A stretch of DNA of 8,291 nucleotides from Candidatus Krumholzibacteriia bacterium (GTDB lineage Bacteria > Krumholzibacteriota > Krumholzibacteriia > LZORAL124-64-63). The notes under the pieces are model-generated. The model was not told the origin of the DNA. It was given only the letters and a program-made list of their open reading frames with translations, and did no database searches. The stretch lies in NCBI GenBank assembly GCA_030590265.1, contig JAUUYW010000138.1:1-8291 (forward strand). The letters are read 5' to 3'. Position numbers and translations under genes: made by a program. This document shows positions 1 through 5,528 of this stretch, piece after piece; within the stretch, counting starts at the first letter, position 1, and every line of letters begins with the position of its first letter.

Positions 1-1624
1 CGGGCACTGGACTGAGGTCCAGGTTCACACAAAGATTGTCAATGTACAGGTCATGTCCCCCCACCAGCAGATGCTGAACATCCCCGATCAAGGTAATCTT
101 GCCGAAGGTATAGTAGCCAAACACCCCTGACTCGATGTTCACCAAGACCCCCGGGAAATAGTCCGCCGGAACCTCGATTAGATCGCCATCAAAAAGAATT
201 CCGTCGACACTCAGGTTTTCATCTGGCATCCCGCCCTTGCAAAACTCGAAACTGACTGACTGGATTGTTGAAAATGGAGTCAGGTCATAGAGAGCACTGA
301 TGCTGAGAAGGCGCAAGACATTCCCACTACCGGCAGGGCTCCAGGGAGACGCGATTCTAGCCCATCCGAAATCCCAGTTGCCGTTGGTCATGAGAAACTC
401 AAGAGATACATTGATGCCATCCTCGTTAAAGATGATTTCTCCCGGGACATCGTTGTTCCAGATCGCATCTTCAGGCTGGCTTTCGTTGTCACTGACCAGA
501 TCGCATTGACCAGGATCGAATCCATCTTCCTTGACGCAGATGTTGTCGATGAAGAATTCCTGACCGGCGACCAGGAGTTCTGTAACATTGCCGAAAAGTG
601 ATGCCAAACCCCGGATGCCCCCATCAGCGATAGGCCAGGTTTGCACCATAAGATTAACCCCTGGAGCCACAATCAAACCAAACGCATCCAGATCTCCCAC
701 AAAGAGGTTGTGGCCATTGACCATCAGGTTTTCCGTACCGCCATAATCCACGAATTCAAAGGAGACACTGGTGGGGACAATTCCCAATGCTCCGATATCA
801 TAGATATTGGAGACGTTGTTCAGGTTCATGACCTTGTCGTACCCAAAATCGGGGATCCCGGGAACCATAACTTCACAGGTGTAGAAACCCGAGACACCAT
901 TGGCCCAGACGATTTCGCCGATATGAACGGGAATGCCATTCTCTTCAAAAATGAAATCACCTGGAACATTGCCATGACCATCTCCCCAGGCCATACCTGA
1001 AGACAAGGTTTGGTGGTCTAACATGAAGTCGCAATCATCGCCTGCACCACCACCGTTGTCATTGTGCACATTTTCCACCCAGAATTCCTGGCCACCCAGA
1101 CGCAACCTCTGCACAGGCCCGGTGAGGGTCACCACTGCCATGTGACCACCACCGACGGGAGTGTCGTCCACCGTCATGATCACTCCGGGAGCAACCACCC
1201 CAGCCAGGCTGATCAGGTCGTACGCTTCGAGGACGGATCCATGGCCATTGACCTGCAGGTTCACCGATCCACCCAGATCCAGATACTCAAAAGTCACGTT
1301 GCCGGGCGAGCTGAAATCAAAGACCACCCCCACATTGTTGATTTCCAATATTTGTTGATCGCCAAAATAAATTTCCGGACCGGTAAAGGCGGGATCAATC
1401 TGGGCAAAATGAAAATAGGGAGTGCCGCCGGAGAAAAAGTCGGTGATCCACAGATCAGCTCCGCCTTCGGCAAACATGAAATCACCCGGGCCCATGCCCG
1501 CAGGCGTCCCATAAAATCTGTCCAGGGGTTCAAAATCGAAGGTGACATTGTCGGCCAGGGCGGAACCGGCGGCCAACAGGGTGAACACAAGAAAAAGAAG
1601 AGAGAAGATTTGAGGGCGGGGCAT
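1..1624 (-). CDS. Secreted three-repeat beta-rich protein, 3' end missing
   Basis: This frame is open from ATG at 1624 to the window edge: 541 codons with no stop, so the C-terminus lies outside. GGAGGT at 1631..1636 sits 6 bases before the ATG and supports this start. Residues 1-24 form a Sec signal peptide: a hydrophobic stretch (FSLLFLVFTLLAAG) and a likely cleavage after ALA, before DNV. The rest is three tandem copies of one module (about residues 27-187, 198-364 and 374-533). Each opens with a short strand, then a PGDF/PGEI-(M/I)F segment, then a strand pattern like VTFEYLDLGG-VNLQVNG, and closes with LGGQEFWVENV or its variants AGQEFFIDNIC and GGHDLYIDNLC. No catalytic motif is seen. 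The pattern resembles unnamed secreted beta-sandwich modules that I recall from environmental bacteria, so an extracellular or surface role is likely, but substrate and function are unknown. It is divergent from the protease gene at 1870. A sorting tail may lie beyond the edge; that is a guess. Confidence 0.88.
   Translation of the reverse strand, partial: MPRPQIFSLLFLVFTLLAAGSALADNVTFDFEPLDRFYGTPAGMGPGDFMFAEGGADLWITDFFSGGTPYFHFAQIDPAFTGPEIYFGDQQILEINNVGVVFDFSSPGNVTFEYLDLGGSVNLQVNGHGSVLEAYDLISLAGVVAPGVIMTVDDTPVGGGHMAVVTLTGPVQRLRLGGQEFWVENVHNDNGGGAGDDCDFMLDHQTLSSGMAWGDGHGNVPGDFIFEENGIPVHIGEIVWANGVSGFYTCEVMVPGIPDFGYDKVMNLNNVSNIYDIGALGIVPTSVSFEFVDYGGTENLMVNGHNLFVGDLDAFGLIVAPGVNLMVQTWPIADGGIRGLASLFGNVTELLVAGQEFFIDNICVKEDGFDPGQCDLVSDNESQPEDAIWNNDVPGEIIFNEDGINVSLEFLMTNGNWDFGWARIASPWSPAGSGNVLRLLSISALYDLTPFSTIQSVSFEFCKGGMPDENLSVDGILFDGDLIEVPADYFPGVLVNIESGVFGYYTFGKITLIGDVQHLLVGGHDLYIDNLCVNLDLSPVP
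26..1546 (-). repeat. Three tandem ~165-residue coding repeats
   Basis: The repeats lie at 1064..1546, 533..1033 and 26..505, with periods of about 171 and 176 codons. Anchor matches are CDFMLDHQ against CDLVSDNE at the starts of copies 2 and 3; VTFEYLDLGG, VSFEFVDYGG and VSFEFCKGG in the middle; and GGQEFWVENV, AGQEFFIDNI and GGHDLYIDNL at the ends. The copies are strongly diverged, so the duplication is old rather than a recent DNA-level repeat. Copy 1 lacks the cysteines that copies 2 and 3 have near their ends (C363, C532) and at their starts (C198, C374). Confidence 0.85.
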
Positions 1625-1843
1625 AATTCTACCTCCAGGAAAGGTATGGCCCTGATTTCCCTCGGAATGCTAGTGGGCGCAGAAGCTTGGAGCTCTTGTG
1701 GGCCACACCTGATACTACATAATCAGAATCGTCATTATTGGCAAGTCTTGGGGCACCGTTTTTTGATGAATTCAAAGCTCAATTAGTGTATGATGCATTT
1801 CAGGTTTTCCAAGGGATTGATAACCACCTCAGACCTTCACCGC

Positions 1844-1857
1844 CCGACCTTGGTCGG
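1844..1857 (+). promoter_or_regulatory. Small hairpin touching the protease Shine-Dalgarno site
   Basis: CCGACCTTGGTCGG is an inverted repeat (CCGAC, 4-base loop, GTCGG) ending directly before the AAGGAG ribosome site at 1858..1863. If it folds in the mRNA it could affect ribosome access. Short GC-rich dyads also arise by chance, so the role is speculative. Confidence 0.3.
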
Positions 1858-1863
1858 AAGGAG
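1858..1863 (+). promoter_or_regulatory. Ribosome binding site that fixes the GTG start at 1870
   Basis: AAGGAG lies 6 bases before GTG at 1870. That GTG opens a clean signal peptide, while the longer frame from TTG 1738 would place 44 non-hydrophobic residues in front of it. Confidence 0.75.
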
Positions 1864-1869
1864 AAACTC

Positions 1870-4785
1870 GTGCGAAATGTCCATGCTCTCCTGTTGGTTT
1901 TGCTAATCCTCCTTGTTCAGGTTTTTTCCACCACGTTTGCCAACGCCGGAGAACTGTCTCCAAGATTGAAGGCGATGCTTGACGATACACCGGTGGACAA
2001 CCCCGTCAGCGTCCTGGTTCATTTTGTCGATCAGGTAGATCTTCAGAAACTTTCAGCAGAGCTCACTTCCAGAAAAGCAACCAGGCAACAGCGTCATGCT
2101 GAAGTTGTTTACACATTGAAGGAAGCGGCCCGAATTCAAGATGAGCTCGCTGCTGAACTGGACTCGGCAGCAGCCGACCAGGGCATCATGGGATACACTC
2201 GATACTGGATCGCCAACGTGATGGTCGTTTTTGCTGTCCCCGCGCAAATCGAACGCATCGTTTTGCGGGAAGATGTGGACTACGTTGAACCGAATTTCGT
2301 ACCTGAATTAATACGCCCCATTGATGTTCACCCCGTCCCGAGGGGATCCGAAATGGATGCCCGGGGTATCGGGACTACTCCTGGTCTCATGGCTGTCCGT
2401 GCACCCGAGGTTTGGGATCTTCTGCATATTGACGGGACAGGCACTTTGATTGGATCGCTGGACACGGGCGTTGATGGAAACCATCCGGCTTTGGCCTCTC
2501 GTTGGAGAGGTAATTTTGCCGCTGCCGATGAATGCTGGCTCGACGTTGTGGGTTCAGATTCCTCCTTTCCTTCTGATGATAATGGCCACGGAACCCACAC
2601 CACAGGAACCATGACCGGAATTGCTCCGGACGATACTATCGGAGTCGCTCCCGGTGCCCATTGGATTGCAGCCAACGCCATCGATCAAACTGTTGGAGGC
2701 GACCTGGACAACGACATCATCGAATGCTTCCAGTGGTTTACTGATCCCGATGGCAATCCTGACACCATTGAAGATGTTCCCGATGTGCTGCAGAACTCAT
2801 GGGGAGTGAGCGAAGATTTTAGCGGCTACACATCTTGCGATGAACGCTGGTGGGGCGTCATTGACAATTGTGAAGCTGCCGGCGTAGTGGTTGTTTTTTC
2901 GGCAGGCAACAGAGGCCCGGATCCAAGAACCATGGGCTCTCCTGCGGATCGCGCGACCTCAATGTTTAATTGTTTCTCTGTTGGTTCCACCCAACATTAC
3001 CAGCCATATGAAGTCAGTGATTTTTCCAGCCGAGGACCGACGACCTGCCGCAATGTCGAACCGCCGGCCGCTATCAAACCCGAAGTCAGTGCTCCAGGCA
3101 GCGACATTTACAGCGCGTCGTCAGGCGGGGGTTATCAATACATGAGCGGCACCTCCATGGCCGGCCCTCATGTGACCGGTGTGGCAGCCCTCATGCGCCA
3201 GGCCAACCCGGATATTGAAGTGGATGCCCTCAAACAGATTCTGATGGAAACAGCCGTCGACCTGGGAACAGCAGGCGAGGATAATGACTATGGCTGGGGC
3301 ATCATTGATGCTTATGCAGCAGTTGAAGCTTGCATGGATGGCTTCGGAGTTCTCTCCGGGCAGGTCACCAATGCTTCCTACGGCAATGTGCCACTGGTTG
3401 GTGCCTTTGTTGAAATTGTGGAACGTGGAATCCGTTTGACGACCGATTCGAACGGCCACTTCATCACCAGTCTTCCTGCCGGTCAATACCATCTTGTTGC
3501 TTCCATGCCCGGATTTGAGTCTCAAGAGGTTGCCGGAATAACAATCCTTGAGGAACAGGAAACAACCCAGGATTTTGCTTTGACAGACATTGCCGGACCA
3601 ATTCTTTCCGACCGGACAGGCGAACTGGTTTCTCCTGATACTATCGGACCGTACATCATCGGCATCCAGGCCTTTGATCCCAGTACGGTCCAGGAGGTTG
3701 TGCTGAACTGGCTGAGTTCAGGTGATACCTGGAACACAGTTGCCATGACCCCAGCCAGAGGTCAATTCATGGGAGAAATTCCCGGCCACCCTGCTAACAC
3801 TGAAATCAAATACTTCTTCACCGCAATTGATGGCCTTGGGTTTTCCAGTCGCTTGCCGGAAAATTCACCAGATGAATACTTCTCTCTGCTGATCTCTGAA
3901 ATCCTATACCTTACGGATGCCGAAAACCCCGGCAATCCCCCCTGGCAGTTGGGTGCGGCCGGAGATCAAGCTACGGGCGGACTTTGGGTCAGGGATGATC
4001 CAGTGGGTACGCAATACAACTCCCTGGTTGTTCAGCCTGAAGACGACCACACTCCCGATCCGGGTGTGGCTTGTTTTGTTACCGGAAACGGTAACCCGGG
4101 GGAAGATGCCGATGCCCAGGATGTCGACGATGGTTGCACCACTCTTTCAACTCCGGCATTCGATCTATCCGAAGTTGATCGTGCCATCGTAAAATACTGG
4201 TATTGGTATTGCGAAGCGGGTTACTCACTCGATGATGAATTTGTGGTGGAAATATCCAACGATAATGGCGCAAGTTGGGTTGAGCTTGATCGAGTCGAGG
4301 ACAAGGCCAACTCCTGGAACCAGGTTAGCATTGAGCTGAACACACTGGAAAACGGTGCTTTCGAACTGACCGATCAGATTGTTTTTCGATTCTTGGCCTG
4401 CGACCTGAATGAGGAAGGTCTTGTTGAAGCGGCCATTGATGACTTCTCCATTGAAACCTTCACCAACTCGGGCCTCGCTCCGGTTGAAGAGACACCTGAG
4501 GCCGCTCAGGCCGTCTTGTTGCGTCAAAACCATCCCAATCCATTCAACCCAACCACAACAATTGCCTTTGAAATCCAGCAGGCAGGCCACATCGAGCTTG
4601 CCGTGTATTCCATTGACGGTCGACGAGTCGCCACCCTTGTGAACGAAACCAGAGCCGCCGGGGAACATCAGGTAACCTGGAATGGTCGCGATGGGAAAGG
4701 ACGCCCCTTGGCCTCCGGTGCTTATTTTTATCGATTGATTGCTGGAGATGATCTGCAGGTTAGACGGATGGTATTGGTCAAATAA
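1870..4785 (+). CDS. Secreted bacillopeptidase F-like S8 serine protease with FlgD-like sorting tail
   Basis: This is an extracellular subtilisin-family endopeptidase of 971 residues. The GTG start is set by AAGGAG at 1858..1863. In order: signal peptide 1-26 (hydrophobic run, cleavage after ANA); an I9-like propeptide about 45-148; a catalytic domain about 180-490; a carboxypeptidase-regulatory-like beta domain 493-574 (SGQV … DSNGHF … LPAGQYHLVASMPGF); an Ig-like segment about 575-674; a jelly-roll/MAM-like module about 676-866 (SNDNGASWVELD, VEAAIDDFSIE); and a C-terminal FlgD-like tail about 883-971. The catalytic triad is complete: Asp198 in SLDTGVDGNHP, His240 in DDNGHGTHTTG and Ser429 in SGTSMAGPH, with oxyanion Asn309 in QNSWG. 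The QNSWG, SAGN and GVAPGA motifs and domain size fit the bacillopeptidase F branch. Seven cysteines in the catalytic domain suggest disulfides, as expected outside the cytoplasm. The HPNPFNP tail suggests export and surface attachment by a type IX-like route; that is inferred from the family. Function as a protease is strongly supported; the target is unknown. Confidence 0.96.
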   Translation: MRNVHALLLVLLILLVQVFSTTFANAGELSPRLKAMLDDTPVDNPVSVLVHFVDQVDLQKLSAELTSRKATRQQRHAEVVYTLKEAARIQDELAAELDSAAADQGIMGYTRYWIANVMVVFAVPAQIERIVLREDVDYVEPNFVPELIRPIDVHPVPRGSEMDARGIGTTPGLMAVRAPEVWDLLHIDGTGTLIGSLDTGVDGNHPALASRWRGNFAAADECWLDVVGSDSSFPSDDNGHGTHTTGTMTGIAPDDTIGVAPGAHWIAANAIDQTVGGDLDNDIIECFQWFTDPDGNPDTIEDVPDVLQNSWGVSEDFSGYTSCDERWWGVIDNCEAAGVVVVFSAGNRGPDPRTMGSPADRATSMFNCFSVGSTQHYQPYEVSDFSSRGPTTCRNVEPPAAIKPEVSAPGSDIYSASSGGGYQYMSGTSMAGPHVTGVAALMRQANPDIEVDALKQILMETAVDLGTAGEDNDYGWGIIDAYAAVEACMDGFGVLSGQVTNASYGNVPLVGAFVEIVERGIRLTTDSNGHFITSLPAGQYHLVASMPGFESQEVAGITILEEQETTQDFALTDIAGPILSDRTGELVSPDTIGPYIIGIQAFDPSTVQEVVLNWLSSGDTWNTVAMTPARGQFMGEIPGHPANTEIKYFFTAIDGLGFSSRLPENSPDEYFSLLISEILYLTDAENPGNPPWQLGAAGDQATGGLWVRDDPVGTQYNSLVVQPEDDHTPDPGVACFVTGNGNPGEDADAQDVDDGCTTLSTPAFDLSEVDRAIVKYWYWYCEAGYSLDDEFVVEISNDNGASWVELDRVEDKANSWNQVSIELNTLENGAFELTDQIVFRFLACDLNEEGLVEAAIDDFSIETFTNSGLAPVEETPEAAQAVLLRQNHPNPFNPTTTIAFEIQQAGHIELAVYSIDGRRVATLVNETRAAGEHQVTWNGRDGKGRPLASGAYFYRLIAGDDLQVRRMVLVK
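4516..4782 (+). other. FlgD-like C-terminal sorting domain of the protease
   Basis: Residues 883-971 begin LLRQNHPNPFNPTTTI and continue with the Ig-like pattern IELAVYSIDGRRVATLV, HQVTWNGRD, LASGAYFYRL and RRMVLVK. Such tails end many secreted proteins of the FCB group and related candidate phyla and are thought to direct export or surface anchoring. It is the best taxonomic clue in the window, and the template for recognising the relic at 5318..5523. Confidence 0.85.
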
Positions 4786-4806
4786 AAATCAGACCAGCAC
4801 CTGGTC
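4780..4806 (-). terminator. Intrinsic terminator of the small Cys/His-rich protein gene
   Basis: On the minus strand a perfect 6-bp stem (GACCAG, loop GTG, CTGGTC; 4792..4806) is followed after three bases by TTTTTATTT. It lies 22 bases past the stop codon at 4829. The U-tract overlaps the TAA stop of the convergent protease gene (4783..4785). On the plus strand no T-run follows the hairpin, so it is a poor terminator for the protease. Confidence 0.6.
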
Positions 4807-4828
4807 GTGGATTAGCTGCTGTTCGCCT

Positions 4829-5230
4829 CTACCAAACAGGCCCGAGGCTCTCGCGGTCACGATCAACAAATGAGCACTGGCCGTTTTCTGCATGACCTCG
4901 GTAGCACTCTTCATGCGTGTTTTGGTAGTGATCTTGCAAAGCCCGGCATAGGTCTGGCCTTTGCAACCATTGACCTTCTTTTCCGGTCATGACCGAGTTG
5001 TCCAAAAGGAGCTCGTCCCCACGATAAAGCCCATAAAGCAAGACTTGACTCGAATGGATGTTCTTTCTGTCCAGACATTCTATCAAACCGCAAAGAGTAT
5101 CGGAAAAAAAATGGTCGAAGACGGGCTCGTTGCCTTGACCATCCAGAATATCCACCCATCCTTCGTAGGTAAACGGCAGTGATCGATCACGAACTGACGG
5201 TGGGCGCGCGCGTTTCATTTTGGCTTTCAT
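4829..5230 (-). CDS. Small Cys/His-rich protein of unknown function
   Basis: This 133-residue protein starts at ATG 5230, with GGAGG at 5237..5241 six bases upstream. A GTG one codon earlier (5233) is too close to that site. It stops at TAG 4829..4831. There is no signal peptide or membrane segment, so it is probably cytoplasmic. The N-terminus is basic (KAKMKRARPPSVRDR); the middle is a mixed fold (YEGWVDILD, VLLYGLYRGDELLL). The C-terminal third carries Cys95, His101, His106, Cys109, His113 and Cys119 within 25 residues (CRALQDHY, THEECYRGH), which could bind a metal, with Cys47 and Cys52 earlier. I do not recognise the family. It appears to be a single-gene unit with its own promoter at 5278..5306 and terminator at 4780..4806. 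That complete set of signals, and the ordered protein-like composition, are why I believe it is real. Confidence 0.8.
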   Translation of the reverse strand: MKAKMKRARPPSVRDRSLPFTYEGWVDILDGQGNEPVFDHFFSDTLCGLIECLDRKNIHSSQVLLYGLYRGDELLLDNSVMTGKEGQWLQRPDLCRALQDHYQNTHEECYRGHAENGQCSFVDRDRESLGPVW

Positions 5231-5236
5231 CACAAC

Positions 5237-5241
5237 CCTCC
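5237..5241 (-). promoter_or_regulatory. Strong Shine-Dalgarno site of the small Cys/His-rich gene
   Basis: AAAGGAGGG occupies 5236..5244 on the minus strand, with the GGAGG core at 5237..5241. Its 6-base spacing selects ATG 5230 rather than GTG 5233 or ATG 5218. Confidence 0.75.
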
Positions 5242-5277
5242 TTTGATACTCCCCAATTGCCCTCTAGCCTACTCCCC

Positions 5278-5306
5278 ACTGTAGTTGCAGACCGACTCAA
5301 CGTCAA
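5278..5306 (-). promoter_or_regulatory. Sigma70-type promoter for the small Cys/His-rich gene
   Basis: TTGACG (5301..5306, five of six to the -35 consensus) and TACAGT (5278..5283, four of six to the -10 consensus) are separated by exactly 17 bases. The predicted start of transcription is near 5271, giving a leader of about 40 bases before ATG 5230. It begins just past the stop of the FlgD-like relic, so the gene can be expressed independently of the sulfatase-like gene. Confidence 0.5.
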
Positions 5307-5317
5307 ATCAAGACACA

Positions 5318-5523
5318 TCATTTCACTAGCGTGAGTTTGATAACCTTTGACTCGGAATTAATGGGCAAAATAAACACTGCTTGCCAATTGCTGGCCTCGC
5401 TGTCGCGACCATCCCAGCTGACTCGATGCCAGCCTGGCGATTTTTGATCCGACAAGAGAGTGATCAACTGGTGGCCAAACTGTTGTCGAGGGTGTAACCG
5501 ATCAATTCCAGAGTGGGACCGGC
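5318..5523 (-). pseudogene. Frameshifted remnant of a FlgD-like C-terminal tail
   Basis: No intact gene fills this stretch, but two minus-strand frames together spell a FlgD-like tail. One frame (5523 down to about 5482) reads AGPTLELIGYTLDN, matching AGHIELAVYSIDG of the protease tail. It hits TGA at 5464..5466. The next frame (about 5479 down to TGA 5318..5320) reads FGHQLITLLSDQKSPGWHRV, then SWDGRD and, at the end, KVIKLTLVK, matching GRRVATLVNETRAAGEHQV, TWNGRD and VRRMVLVK. Adding one T to the TTT at 5477..5479 would join the two. There is no start codon with a ribosome site, and the PNPF motif is absent. It is either the last part of a decayed secreted-protein gene or the displaced end of the sulfatase-like gene that stops at 5529. 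Confidence 0.7.
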
Positions 5524-5528
5524 GCCCT

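Larger units (their letters stand above)
1625..1869. promoter_or_regulatory. Divergent intergenic region with the promoters of both secreted-protein genes
   Basis: This 245-base region separates two genes that read away from each other, so it should hold both promoters. Candidates are weak. On the minus strand, TTGCCA at 1739..1744 could be a -35 box, but the -10 about 17 bases on is poor. On the plus strand, TATGAT at 1789..1794 is a fair -10, but the nearest -35-like TTGATG (1763..1768) is 20 bases away. The frame of the protease is open back to 1738, but no credible start or ribosome site supports coding there. Confidence 0.4.

Noticed and set aside
388..672. A 94-codon minus-strand frame inside the repeat protein
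   Set aside because: It overlaps the well-supported frame from 1624 in another phase and has no protein-like pattern.
1064..1786. A 240-codon plus-strand open frame opposite the repeat protein
   Set aside because: It is antisense to a frame with signal peptide, ribosome site and threefold repeats; its His/Gln-rich, low-order composition is that of a shadow frame.
1738..1869. A 44-residue N-terminal extension of the protease from TTG 1738
   Set aside because: It has no ribosome site and would bury the signal peptide that begins at GTG 1870 behind a non-hydrophobic stretch.
4225..4668. A 147-codon minus-strand frame opposite the protease C-terminus
   Set aside because: The opposite strand encodes a recognised jelly-roll module and FlgD-like tail, so this is a shadow.
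4792..4806. Hairpin after the protease gene as a plus-strand terminator
   Set aside because: The stem is followed by GTGGATTAG with no T-run on the plus strand; the T-rich tract is on the minus-strand side.
4961..5182. A 73-codon plus-strand frame opposite the small Cys/His-rich gene
   Set aside because: The minus strand has promoter, ribosome site and terminator; the plus strand has none of these.
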